Notes under the pieces: model-generated
Databases searched by the model: none
Seen by the model: the letters and a program-made list of their open reading frames with translations, nothing else
What the model was told of the DNA's origin: nothing
Source of the DNA: Spirochaetales bacterium
Lineage (GTDB): Bacteria > Spirochaetota > Spirochaetia > DSM-27196 > SKKC01
DNA length: 17,231 bases
Assembly (NCBI GenBank): GCA_007126865.1
Contig: SLAN01000149.1
Span: 1 to 17,231, forward strand
Direction of reading: 5' to 3'
Shown here: positions 6,959-15,048 of the stretch, piece by piece
Layout of the letters: every line of letters begins with the position of its first letter
How positions within the stretch are numbered: position 1 is the first letter of the stretch
Translations under genes and position numbers: made by a program

Positions 6959-6986
6959 GGCGCCGGGGTCCGCGGACCCCGGCGCC
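6959..6986. promoter_or_regulatory. Perfect 28-bp palindrome between receptor and permease genes
   Basis: Bases 6959-6972 (GGCGCCGGGGTCCG) are the exact reverse complement of 6973-6986. In RNA this gives a 12-bp stem, almost all G-C, with a 4-nt loop, starting 28 bp after the receptor stop codon. No T run follows, so complete termination is unlikely. Its position is typical of stem-loops that stabilise the receptor part of the mRNA or reduce read-through, so that receptor exceeds permease. The palindromic DNA could also be a mobile repeat. Confidence 0.75.
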
Positions 6987-7065
6987 GTGGCTTGTAACGC
7001 GAGACGCCACCCGGTAACACACGTCGTAACGCGGCGGGATCCAGCTCCCGCCGGCCGGAGTGCTT

Positions 7066-8013
7066 ATGTATCGCTACATCGCCCGCCGACTGGTCATGAT
7101 GGTTCCGGTGCTCCTCGGGATATCCATCATCGTGTTCTTCATAATGGAGCTGATCCCGGGAGATGCCGCCCAGGCGATTCTCGGCAGTTACGCGACACCG
7201 GAGAATCTCGCTCGCGTCCGCCGCGAGCTCGGCCTGGACCAGCCGCTCGTGCATCGCTATTTCATCTGGCTCGGAAACATTCTGCAGGGCGATCTCGGGC
7301 GCTCGTATATTCTCCAGCGCCCCGTGCTCGACGAGGTGCTCGACCGGCTCGGACCGACGATGCTTCTCGCCGGTACATCGCTCATGCTCGCGGCGCTGTT
7401 CGGCATGTTCGCCGGGGTCGTCGCGGCGATCAAGCAGTTCCGCTGGCAGGACGGGCTGCTGACGACCGTTGTGCTGATCGGCATCTCTACGCCGTCGTTC
7501 TGGCTCGGACTCATGCTCACCCTGGTTTTCGCCGTCGAGCTCGGATGGTTTCCGGTCAGCGGCATGAGTCGTGTGGTCGGTGGAGGCGGGATCGGCGACA
7601 TTCTGCACCATCTCGTCTTGCCGTCGGTGTCGCTCGCGATCGTGGCGACCGGCGTCATCGCACGGCTGACCCGCTCGACTATGCTCGAAGTACTGCGGCG
7701 GGACTTCATCCGGTCGGCGCGGGCGAAAGGACTGAATGAGCGCTCGGTGATTCTCAAGCACGCATACAAGAACGCGCTTGTGAGCATAATCCCGGTGCTC
7801 GGTATTCAGACCGGATTCGTCATCGGCGGCGCCGTGTATATCGAAACCGTCTTCCAGTGGCCGGGTATCGGGCGCATGCTCGTCGGGGCGATCCAGCAAC
7901 GCGATATTCTGCTCGTGCAGGGTGGAGTCGTGGTCATCGCCGCGCTGTATGTCATCATCAACCTGATTGTCGATGTTCTGCAGAGCGTCGTCGATCCGAG
8001 GATTACCGTATGA
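7066..8013 (+). CDS. DppB-family ABC permease
   Basis: 315 residues, the normal length of the first inner-membrane permease of Dpp/Opp-type importers. The N-terminus MYRYIARRLVMMVPVLLGISIIVF with MELIPGDAA is the family signature. About six helices follow, and the EAA coupling loop lies at DFIRSARAKGLNERSVILKHAY (about 213-234), where it docks on the ATPase. The C-terminus (LVQGGVVVIAALYVIINLIVDVLQSVVDPRI) is also typical. I chose the ATG at 7066: GGAG at 7057-7060 is 5 bases upstream, whereas the GTG at 7060 would overlap that ribosome site. The gene follows the 28-bp palindrome after the receptor gene, and its stop overlaps the next start (ATGA at 8010-8013), which implies translational coupling and equimolar permease subunits. 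Substrate specificity is not visible here. Confidence 0.93.
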   Translation: MYRYIARRLVMMVPVLLGISIIVFFIMELIPGDAAQAILGSYATPENLARVRRELGLDQPLVHRYFIWLGNILQGDLGRSYILQRPVLDEVLDRLGPTMLLAGTSLMLAALFGMFAGVVAAIKQFRWQDGLLTTVVLIGISTPSFWLGLMLTLVFAVELGWFPVSGMSRVVGGGGIGDILHHLVLPSVSLAIVATGVIARLTRSTMLEVLRRDFIRSARAKGLNERSVILKHAYKNALVSIIPVLGIQTGFVIGGAVYIETVFQWPGIGRMLVGAIQQRDILLVQGGVVVIAALYVIINLIVDVLQSVVDPRITV

Positions 8014-10088
8014 GCGGTTCCGTACGCCCCCGATTCGGCGCCGGCCTGCGGCGGTTCTTCTACAATCGCCTCGCGGTCGTCGGCCTCGGCATTCTCATCG
8101 CGATCGCCGCGGTCAGTCTGCTTGCGCCGATCCTGCCGCTCGCCCATCCGAATATCACCGATCTCGCAATGCGGATTATGCCGCCGGGCACCGAAGGGCA
8201 CGTGCTCGGAACCGACCAGCTCGGACGCGACATTCTTTCGCGCCTGATCTGGGGCACGCGGATCAGTCTGGCGGTAGGGCTGTCTGCCACGGCGATCGCG
8301 GCGATCATTGGCTCGTTGATCGGAATAGTCTCCGCGTTCTACGGCGGAGTTATCGACAACACCCTCATGCGCGGAATCGATATGTTGATGGCGTTTCCGT
8401 ACATTCTGCTGGCGCTGGCGATTGTAGCCGTGCTCGGCCCCGGTCTGTTTAACGCGCTCATCGCGATTTCGGTCGTGAACATACCGTTCTTCGCGCGGAA
8501 CGTCCGCGGAGCCACCGTAAGTCTCGTGCGCCTCGAGTATATCGACGCCGCGCGTCTGAGCGGCAAGAACAACTTCAAGATCCTGTTCGGCGAGCTGTTG
8601 CCGAACGTCATGCCGGTGATCGTCATTACGATCTCGACGACCGTCGGGTGGATGATACTCGAGACCGCCGGGCTCAGTTTTCTCGGGCTCGGCGCGCAGC
8701 CCCCGACCCCGGATCTCGGCTCGATGCTCGGAGACGGGCGCAGCGTTATTCTCACCGCCCCGCACGTGGCCACGCTCCCCGGTCTCGTGATCCTCGTGCT
8801 GGTAATCGGCATTAATCTCGTAGGCGACGGCCTGCGCGATGTGCTCGACCCGTACCTGCGCGCCGGCGCGCTCGTCAGCCCCCGGCCGGCCACCGAGGTG
8901 GACGCGAAGCTTCTCGCGCGCAAGCGCGCGGAGAAGGCGGACGACCGCCGCGCCGGGGAGTCGGAGGACGGCAACCGTAAGACCGGGGCGCCGGGGGGCG
9001 CGCAGTCAGACGGCGGCGATTCCGGCCAACCCGACGGGGACGCGCAGTCAGATGGCGACGGTTCCGGGCACTCCGACGGTGGCGCGCCACACATCTCCGA
9101 GCTTCCCCTCTCCGTTCGGAACCTGAGAACGTGGTTCTGGCAGCGCGACGCTCAGATTCATGCGGCGGACGACGTGAGTTTCGATCTTCCGAAGGGTCGG
9201 GCTCTCGGCATTATGGGCGAATCGGGTTCGGGCAAATCGGTGACCGCCCTGTCGGTACTCGGGCTCGTCCCCACCCCGCCGGGCAGGATCATGGACGGGA
9301 GCGTAGCCTACTACGGCGAGGAGCTCGTGGGCGCGCCGCTCGAGAAGCTTCGCTTCTATCGCGGCAATCGCATCGCCTACATCTTTCAGAATCCTATGAC
9401 CAGTCTGAATCCGCTGTTCAGCGTCGGCGAGCAGATCGCCGAGGCGGTCCGCCGGCATCAGCCGGTGACCGGCGAGGAGGCGCGGGCGAAGGCCGGCGAG
9501 CTCATGGACATGGTGCAGATCCCCGACGCACGGCGAAGAATCAACGACTATCCCCACCAACTCTCCGGCGGAATGCGTCAGCGCATCGGCATAGCGATCG
9601 CGCTCGCCAACGACCCCGACGTGATAATCGCCGATGAGCCGACGACCGCGCTCGATGTGACGATTCAGGCTCAGATTCTGCGACTGTTGGAGGATCTTCG
9701 CGAACGGTACGGTGTTTCGCTCGTGTTCATCTCTCACGACTTCGGCGTGGTGAGCGCGGTCTGCGAGCGGATCGTCGTCATGTACGCCGGCGAAATCGTC
9801 GAAAGCGGAAGCGTCGAGGAGATCTACCGGCGCCCGCTTCACCCGTATACGCGGCGGCTCATGGCGTGCGTACCGAAGGTCGGCTCCCGGGGCGCGGAGA
9901 TGGATGCGATTCCGGGCCTGCCACCGGCGCTCGACCGGCTTCCGGCGGGGTGCCGCTTCGCCGACCGTTGCGATATGGCCATCGAGGCATGTACGTCCGC
10001 CCCGGTTCCGCTCGAGGAACACGCCAACGGCTCCCCGTTCGGCGCGCGTGAAGTCCGGTGCATACGAGCGAAGGAGGTGACGGTGTGA
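8010..10088 (+). CDS. DppC permease-DppD ATPase fusion protein
   Basis: One 692-residue polypeptide joins two normally separate subunits. Residues 1 to about 290 are a complete DppC-type permease (FFYNRLAVVGLGILI helix, GTDQLGRDILSRLIWGTRISL, EAA loop EYIDAARLSGKNNFKI from residue 176, FLGLGAQPPTPDLGSML). Residues about 293-357 are a polar linker with a 14-residue tandem repeat. Residues about 358-692 are a DppD-type ATPase: Walker A GESGSGKS 403-410, signature LSGGMRQ 518-524, Walker B VIIADE 538-543, then an oligopeptide-transporter C-terminal domain with Cys648, Cys654, Cys661 and Cys684. In related importers these cysteines have been reported to bind a 4Fe-4S cluster. No internal stop, frameshift or ribosome site interrupts the join. 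The ATG at 8010 overlaps the dppB-type stop. Such fusions are known in databases but are uncommon. All motifs are intact, so a working half-transporter is expected. Confidence 0.93.
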   Translation: MSGSVRPRFGAGLRRFFYNRLAVVGLGILIAIAAVSLLAPILPLAHPNITDLAMRIMPPGTEGHVLGTDQLGRDILSRLIWGTRISLAVGLSATAIAAIIGSLIGIVSAFYGGVIDNTLMRGIDMLMAFPYILLALAIVAVLGPGLFNALIAISVVNIPFFARNVRGATVSLVRLEYIDAARLSGKNNFKILFGELLPNVMPVIVITISTTVGWMILETAGLSFLGLGAQPPTPDLGSMLGDGRSVILTAPHVATLPGLVILVLVIGINLVGDGLRDVLDPYLRAGALVSPRPATEVDAKLLARKRAEKADDRRAGESEDGNRKTGAPGGAQSDGGDSGQPDGDAQSDGDGSGHSDGGAPHISELPLSVRNLRTWFWQRDAQIHAADDVSFDLPKGRALGIMGESGSGKSVTALSVLGLVPTPPGRIMDGSVAYYGEELVGAPLEKLRFYRGNRIAYIFQNPMTSLNPLFSVGEQIAEAVRRHQPVTGEEARAKAGELMDMVQIPDARRRINDYPHQLSGGMRQRIGIAIALANDPDVIIADEPTTALDVTIQAQILRLLEDLRERYGVSLVFISHDFGVVSAVCERIVVMYAGEIVESGSVEEIYRRPLHPYTRRLMACVPKVGSRGAEMDAIPGLPPALDRLPAGCRFADRCDMAIEACTSAPVPLEEHANGSPFGAREVRCIRAKEVTV
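9000..9083 (+). repeat. 42-bp tandem repeat in the fusion linker
   Basis: Two in-frame 42-bp units (9000-9041 and 9042-9083) encode AQSDGGDSGQPDGD and AQSDGDGSGHSDGG. Both start with GCGCAGTCAGA. The repeat makes a flexible acidic tether between permease and ATPase, and copy number could vary between strains. Confidence 0.8.
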
Positions 10089-11119
10089 GTGAACCGGTTC
10101 TGAGCATCCGCGGCGTCCGGAAGTACTTCAGCGAACGGCGCCGACTCTTCGGTTCGACCCCGCCGCCGATACAGGCGGTTCAGAACATCAACCTCGATCT
10201 GTATTCCGGAGACTCGCTCGGCGTCGTCGGCGAGTCCGGCTGCGGAAAGTCCACCCTCGCCCGCACGATCGTCGGTATTATTCCGCCGACCTCCGGAGAG
10301 ATCGTGTACCGGGGAAGCGACATCGCGTCGCTCAAAGGTCGCGAGCGGCGGGAGATCTACAAGCATATCCAGTTCGTCTTTCAGGACCCGACGAGCTCGC
10401 TGAACCCGCGAAAGACGGTGCGGGAAATCCTCAGCGCCCCGATGATCGAACTGCTCGGGCTGGATAAGCGCGAGGCCGAACGACGGGCGCAGGCACTCAT
10501 GGACAAGGTGAACATGCGGCCGGAGTTCCTCGATCGCCATCCGCACGAGTTCTCCGGCGGGCAGGCACAGCGGATCGGTATCGCCCGGGCGCTGGCGACC
10601 AATCCGGAGGTGCTGATTCTCGACGAACCGGTGAGCGCCCTCGACGTATCGATTCAGGCGCAGATCCTGCAGCTTCTCAAGTCGCTGAAATCGGATCTCG
10701 GGCTTACCTACCTCTTTATCAGCCACGACCTCGCGGTCGTGGACAACCTGTGCGACCGGGTCGCCGTAATGTATCTCGGCAGCGTGATGGAGGAAGGATC
10801 GGCGCACCGGATCTTCGACAATCCGCGCCATCCGTACACGAACGTGCTCCTCGCCAGCATCCCCCACCCGGATCAGCACGAAACGACGAGTATCCGGCTA
10901 TCCGGCGATCTCCCGAACCCGGCGGATCCCCCGCCCGGCTGCCCCTTTCAACCGCGCTGCTATCGGGCGACCGCGCAATGCTCACAGTCGAAACCCGCAT
11001 TGATCGACTACGGCTCCGGACACAAAGCGGCGTGCTTCTACGCGGACGCCCCCGAACCGCCGCCGGCGGCGCCGCTCGAGTCGCAAGCGGTTGCGGAGAC
11101 CGCGGATGTATCGGGCTGA
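10085..11119 (+). CDS. DppF-family ABC ATPase
   Basis: 344 residues, the second ATPase of the importer. Walker A GESGCGKS is at 49-56, the Q-loop Gln at 100, signature EFSGGQAQR at 155-163, Walker B VLILDEP at 176-182 and the switch His at 214 (FISHD). The C-terminal oligopeptide-transporter domain has the cysteine series PGCPFQPRC (Cys286, Cys292), Cys299 and Cys317, matching the one in the DppD half of the fusion. The last 25 residues are an Ala/Pro/Glu-rich tail. I chose GTG 10085 because an excellent AAGGAGGTGA site (10071-10080) sits just upstream and the GTG overlaps the stop of the fusion gene (GTGA). An upstream in-frame ATG at 10058 would place the ribosome site inside the gene. This is the last gene of the operon; the 110 bp after it show no convincing terminator. 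It should pair with the DppD half to form the ATPase heterodimer. Confidence 0.92.
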   Translation: MSEPVLSIRGVRKYFSERRRLFGSTPPPIQAVQNINLDLYSGDSLGVVGESGCGKSTLARTIVGIIPPTSGEIVYRGSDIASLKGRERREIYKHIQFVFQDPTSSLNPRKTVREILSAPMIELLGLDKREAERRAQALMDKVNMRPEFLDRHPHEFSGGQAQRIGIARALATNPEVLILDEPVSALDVSIQAQILQLLKSLKSDLGLTYLFISHDLAVVDNLCDRVAVMYLGSVMEEGSAHRIFDNPRHPYTNVLLASIPHPDQHETTSIRLSGDLPNPADPPPGCPFQPRCYRATAQCSQSKPALIDYGSGHKAACFYADAPEPPPAAPLESQAVAETADVSG

Positions 11120-11229
11120 GGCGTGCGGCATCACGGCAATCGGTCCAGCTCCAGAAGGCCCCGGCAGCCTGGCCGAAGTCGCTATGGCCGCCATGTGTAT
11201 GACCGCGCCCCGCCTCCGCTCATGTGCGC

Positions 11230-12603
11230 CTACGACCACGTCCGGTCGTTCGCGTACTCATCGTTCCACTCGTCGGTAGGTGCCCACAAATGCGGAAAGC
11301 TCGGGTGCAGATGCTCGGCGAGCACCTCGTCGTCGAGCGATTCTATCCCCAGGCCCGGCCCCTCCGGCACCGTGATGAAGCCGCCCTGGACGATCGGATC
11401 CGGCAGGCCGGTGACCATCCTGCTCCACCACTCGCACTCCACGCTGTGAAACTCCAGCGCAGTGAAGTTTTCGGTCGCGGCACAGGCGTGCGCTGCTGCG
11501 ATGCAGGCGATGGGGCTTTCGGCCATGTGCACGCTCATCGCGATCCCGCACTCCTGCGCGAGATCTCCGATCTTCTTGAGCTCGAGGATGCCGCCGCAGC
11601 TGAGGATATCCGGGTGGATCATCGAGACCGCGCCTCGTTCGAGCAGCGGCCGAAAGCTCTCCTTGAGGTAGATGTCCTCTCCGGTACAGATAGGAGCGGT
11701 CGTGGCACGCGAAAGGCGCTCGTACTGATCGGTAAGCTGCCACGGCAGCATGTCCTCGAGCCACGCGGGGTTGTACGGTTCGAGCCTACGCGCGAGCTTG
11801 ATGCAGTCCTCGAGTGGTATGTGACCGAAATGATCGATCGCCAGCGGTACTTCGTAGCCGATCTCCTCCCGTACCTGCTCTGCGTACTCGGCAAGCAGAT
11901 CGAGACCCTTTTCGGTGACATGGATCCCGGTGAAGGGGTGCGAGATGTTGAACAGATCGTACCGCCGGTTTCGGTCGAGCTTGCGCGCAAGCGCATCGTC
12001 GGAGGAATCGGAAGAATCGGCGGAACGCCCCTTCCAGCCGGCGCGCATGGTATCGAGCATGCCTGCGGGCGCGCTAAGCGCACCCGGTCTGTCGAGCAGG
12101 TAGCCGATGCCGAGGTCCATCTTCAGAAAGGTATAGCCGAGAGCAGTGCGCTCCTTGAGTGCTTTCCCCATCTCGGTACCGGTGTTCTTACCTCTCACGT
12201 CGGTATCGCAATACATGCGGATCCGGTCGCGGAACTTGCCGCCGAGCATTTGGTAGATGGGCACACCGTACGCCTTGCCCGCCAGGTCCCAGAGCGCGAT
12301 TTCGATACCGCACACGCCGCCGCCCTGGCGGGCGTGATTTCCAAACTGCTTGATGCGCCTGAAGATCTTGTCGACGTTGCACGGATTCTCTCCGAGAATC
12401 CGGTCTTTTAGCATGAGGGCATAGGTACGACTCGCTCCATCGCGAATCTCGCCGTACCCCTCCAGACCCTGGTTCGTGGAGAGCTTCATCAGCGTGCAGT
12501 GCATAGGAGCGCCGACGATGTCGACGAAGCGCATATCGGTGATACGCAGATCGGACGGGCTGCCGTAGGTGTTGATGCCGCTCAACAGGTCTCGTGAATC
12601 CAT
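11230..12603 (-). CDS. Enolase-superfamily (mandelate racemase/acid-sugar dehydratase-like) enzyme
   Basis: 457 residues. Enolase-superfamily enzymes abstract a proton alpha to a carboxylate and often dehydrate or epimerise sugar acids. The N-terminal capping domain ends near GKFRDRIRMYCD (about 122-133). The barrel carries LKMD (Lys161), AIDHFG (Asp257), WLEDM (Glu283) and TGED (Glu309) as the three Mg2+ ligands, and a His-Asp pair from HPDIL (Asp332) and SVHMAES (His359). These are mandelate-racemase-group features, although Lys-x-Asp replaces the usual Lys-x-Lys. A hydrophilic Ser/Asp-rich insert (SADSSDSSDD, about 194-203) is unusual and lies within the barrel. The start ATG 12603 has GAGG a few bases upstream; a longer frame to 12666 lacks this. 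There is no signal peptide, so it is cytoplasmic. The gene is convergent with the importer operon. The substrate is unknown. The fold call is firm; dehydratase is the likeliest activity. Confidence 0.88.
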   Translation of the reverse strand: MDSRDLLSGINTYGSPSDLRITDMRFVDIVGAPMHCTLMKLSTNQGLEGYGEIRDGASRTYALMLKDRILGENPCNVDKIFRRIKQFGNHARQGGGVCGIEIALWDLAGKAYGVPIYQMLGGKFRDRIRMYCDTDVRGKNTGTEMGKALKERTALGYTFLKMDLGIGYLLDRPGALSAPAGMLDTMRAGWKGRSADSSDSSDDALARKLDRNRRYDLFNISHPFTGIHVTEKGLDLLAEYAEQVREEIGYEVPLAIDHFGHIPLEDCIKLARRLEPYNPAWLEDMLPWQLTDQYERLSRATTAPICTGEDIYLKESFRPLLERGAVSMIHPDILSCGGILELKKIGDLAQECGIAMSVHMAESPIACIAAAHACAATENFTALEFHSVECEWWSRMVTGLPDPIVQGGFITVPEGPGLGIESLDDEVLAEHLHPSFPHLWAPTDEWNDEYANDRTWS

Positions 12604-12683
12604 AATTCCTCGCTTCATTCTCGCTTTGAGATCAGAGTAGGGTTTCCTCGGCGTGCCGAGCAACACGTCGCCGGGCGTGCAGA

Positions 12684-13337
12684 TCTCATTTCCAGTGCGG
12701 CCCGCTCACCGAGCGGGGGCTCAAGCACATCCTCACGTGCATCGAGGCGATGAAAGAGGTCTTAGGCGACGGGGTGGGTCTTGCGCTCGACTGCGGGCCC
12801 GGCTTTGCCGTCTCCGACGCGATCCGCCTCGCACGGGCGGTGGAGCCGCTGAACGTTATGTGGCTCGAGGATCTCATCACGGGAGACTACACTCCCTACG
12901 TCAACGCCGCACTGTACCGCGAGGTCACCACCGCGACGGCCACGCCGATCCATACCGGCGAGCAGATCTACCTGCGACAGAACTTCATGGATCTTATCGA
13001 GCAGCGCGCGGTCTCGGTCGTGGGACCGGACCCGCTCGACGTGGGCGGCATCGCGGATCTGCACGGCATCCTCATGGCCCCGCACGGCACCGGCGACGGG
13101 CTGCTCGGCCTTGCGGCGCTCACCCAGGTGTGCGCGACGCTGCCGGATAACTTCATCGCATTCGAGTATCCGAGCGCCTCTACCGAGTGGTGGCCGCAGA
13201 TCGTGGAGGGGTTGCCCTCCCCCATCGTCACCGACGGCTTCGTCGACGTTCCCGACCGCCCCGGCATGGGTATCGACCTCGTGCCCGAAGCTGCGCGGCC
13301 CTACCTGAGAGAGGAGGATGCGGACTTCTTCGACTGA
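12684..13337 (+). pseudogene. 5'-truncated enolase-superfamily gene remnant
   Basis: Reading from about 12684 the frame gives GPLTERGLKHILTCIEAM and then the C-terminal half of an enolase-superfamily barrel. From the ATG at 12750 the visible sites are ALDCG (Asp14), WLED (Glu40), HTGEQ (Glu71), GPDPLDVGG (Asp94) and MAPHGTG (His112), ending in GFVDVPDRPGMGIDL, as family members do. The frame is open back to 12630, but no start codon with a ribosome site precedes 12750, and homology stops at about 12684. The N-terminal capping domain and first barrel strands (about 160-180 residues) are therefore missing. The remaining motifs are intact, which suggests a recent deletion. It is clearly a different subfamily from the complete neighbour at 11230-12603, not a copy of it. 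An alternative is an expressed C-terminal fragment from 12750, but without the capping domain activity is unlikely. Confidence 0.75.
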
Positions 13338-13380
13338 GCCGGGCGAAGGCGTTGGCCGTAACCCGCCACCCGACAACTTC

Positions 13381-15048
13381 CTATTGGCTCCCTGCGGTAC
13401 TCCCCGGTCCCGCCGATCGCTCGATGAGGCGCTGAATCACGTGCAGCGGACCGGCCACCCATACATTCCGTTCTGCGCTGAGAGGGTACGGATTGTCGAC
13501 CGGCGCCACGATCCACGTCTCGTCGGGGCGGAGCGTCTCGAGGGCCGACCAGAACCCGCGCGTCACCTCCGGCGCCGTCGATGATTTCGCCTCAACGGCG
13601 ATCAGACGATCCCGGTAGCGAAAGAGCAAGTCGAGCTCCGCGCCCTTCTCAGTGCGGTAAAAGGAGGCATCGCGCGGCTGCAGCGACGAGAGAATCTGCT
13701 CCACCACGAAGGCCTCCCACGACCCACCGCGCACGGGATGGCCCAGCAGCGCGATACCGTCACCGATCTCCAACAGCGCATGCAGAATGCCGGTGTCGCG
13801 GAGGTATACCTTCGGCGCCTTTACGATCCGTTTCTTCACATTCCCGGTGTACGCCGGCAAGAGCCGGATCATCCATGTGCGCGAAAGTATCTCCGTGTAC
13901 CTTCGAACCGTCGTGTGCGAAACACCGAGCGACTCCGCGAACTTCGCGTAGTTGATTGTGGAACCGCAGGCGTGTGCAAGCATCGTCCAGAAATGCCGGA
14001 GCGTCTCCGTGCGCAACTGGATCCCCAGACCGGGAAGATCACGCTCCAGGTACATCCGGACGAAATCCTCCCGCCACTGCAGACTGACACTGTCGTCCGG
14101 GGCCAGATAACTTCGGGGAAAACCGCCGCGCACATGGAGCGACCGGCTTTCCCGGTACGTCTGTGAGTCCTCGGTTCCCCCGACGGTCGCCTGTGCGATC
14201 TCGGTTAGCAGAAAGGGAGTCAGCTCTACAAAGGAGATTCGCCCAGCCAGGGTTTCCGATCCCTGGCGCAGTAAGTCCGGCGACGCCGATCCAAGAATGA
14301 GAAACTGTCCGGGGCGGTCCGACTGGTCCACCCAGTATCGGATGACAGGGAACAGGTCGGGCCGCCGCTGCACCTCGTCGATGCAAATGAGGTGCCCCTC
14401 GTTCAATGCAAAGAGTCCCTCCGGATCGCTGAGCCGACGCAAGTCCGCCGGTCGCTCCAGATCCAGGTACAAAGCGTCGGTGAATCCCGTCAACTCCACC
14501 GCGGGCTCTTCCTTCATCTCCGTGAACCAGCGCAGCAGACGATCTCGCCAGGCTGCGATCTCCTCGGACGTAAGGAGGTCTGCAACCGCGGGTATGCGTA
14601 CGTTTGCTACTGTTTCCCAAACCATCGGTCGCCAGCGAACGGTTCGATACAAGTTGAAGTCAACTTTGTCGGTCTCGTCGTAATACCGTCTCTTGCGTTG
14701 CTCTCCGTCCAGATCTCGGGTTGCCTCACTCCAGACACCGCGAACCAGGTGCCGGGACCAGATGGAGTCCGCAACCAGGTGAGTGATCCATCCGGTCAGC
14801 ATCGACTTATCAACCGAGTGCTCATGCGAGGCCCAGAAGTCCTGAATGGTTTGAAAGCGATCCTGCAGTGGTACTTCTGTTTGTGAGGCAAGGTGTACAC
14901 GCCGCTTCTCGTCCGGTGTAGCTCCTTTCCGCGAATGGATGCCATCCGGAGCAATTGCGCCGACGTAATAGAGACCTGGATCAAGATCCATCTCACATCG
15001 TTCAGCCAACTCATACGCGATATACAGATGAACCAGCGGGAGTGGCAT
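13381..15048 (-). CDS. Hybrid: zinc-PLC-like domain joined to Walker-A-less AAA/DUF4143 protein
   Basis: A single 555-residue frame with two unrelated parts. Residues 1 to about 178 (MPLPLVHLYIAYEL, YYVGAIAPDGIHSR, VHLAS, GWITHLVADSIW) resemble bacterial zinc-dependent phospholipase-C-like proteins, with His residues positioned as in that family. From about residue 188 (TDALYLDLERPADLRRL) the sequence is an AAA-type ATPase of the DUF4143 group: Walker B region LICIDEVQRRPDLFPVI (220-236), sensor FLILGSAS (249-256), winged-helix INYAKFAESLGVSHTTVRRY (365-384) and the C-terminal nuclease-like KGAELDLLF with AVEAKSS (468-490). The usual N-terminal stretch with the P-loop GxxxxGKT is absent, exactly where the first domain joins. 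The hybrid probably arose by an in-frame deletion; ATP binding should be lost. The start ATG 15048 has only a weak AAGG site 11 bases upstream. Function is unknown, and the gene may be decaying. Confidence 0.75.
   Translation of the reverse strand: MPLPLVHLYIAYELAERCEMDLDPGLYYVGAIAPDGIHSRKGATPDEKRRVHLASQTEVPLQDRFQTIQDFWASHEHSVDKSMLTGWITHLVADSIWSRHLVRGVWSEATRDLDGEQRKRRYYDETDKVDFNLYRTVRWRPMVWETVANVRIPAVADLLTSEEIAAWRDRLLRWFTEMKEEPAVELTGFTDALYLDLERPADLRRLSDPEGLFALNEGHLICIDEVQRRPDLFPVIRYWVDQSDRPGQFLILGSASPDLLRQGSETLAGRISFVELTPFLLTEIAQATVGGTEDSQTYRESRSLHVRGGFPRSYLAPDDSVSLQWREDFVRMYLERDLPGLGIQLRTETLRHFWTMLAHACGSTINYAKFAESLGVSHTTVRRYTEILSRTWMIRLLPAYTGNVKKRIVKAPKVYLRDTGILHALLEIGDGIALLGHPVRGGSWEAFVVEQILSSLQPRDASFYRTEKGAELDLLFRYRDRLIAVEAKSSTAPEVTRGFWSALETLRPDETWIVAPVDNPYPLSAERNVWVAGPLHVIQRLIERSAGPGSTAGSQ

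Noticed and set aside
7857..8009. N-terminal extension of the DppC-DppD fusion
   Set aside because: The extra 51 residues are Arg/Ala-rich shadow sequence inside the DppB gene. The ATG at 8010 overlaps the DppB stop and begins the normal DppC N-terminus.
9048..10879. Two long minus-strand frames opposite the ATPase genes
   Set aside because: Both lie opposite Walker A, signature and Walker B motifs of real ATPases, and they show no recognisable domains.
11120..11229. Possible terminator between the DppF-type gene and the convergent enolase-superfamily gene
   Set aside because: Only short imperfect pairings (such as ATGGC/GCCAT) were found, with no T tract on either strand.
11224..12411. Long plus-strand open frame opposite the enolase-superfamily gene
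   Set aside because: The minus strand encodes a protein with all enolase-superfamily active-site motifs; the plus-strand frame is its shadow.
12604..12666. Longer start for the enolase-superfamily gene
   Set aside because: The GAGG ribosome site is directly before the ATG at 12603, and the extension is unlike the family N-terminus.
13338..13380. Shared terminator between the enolase remnant and the hybrid gene
   Set aside because: The 43-bp gap has only a weak interrupted CGGG/CCCG pairing and no T tract.
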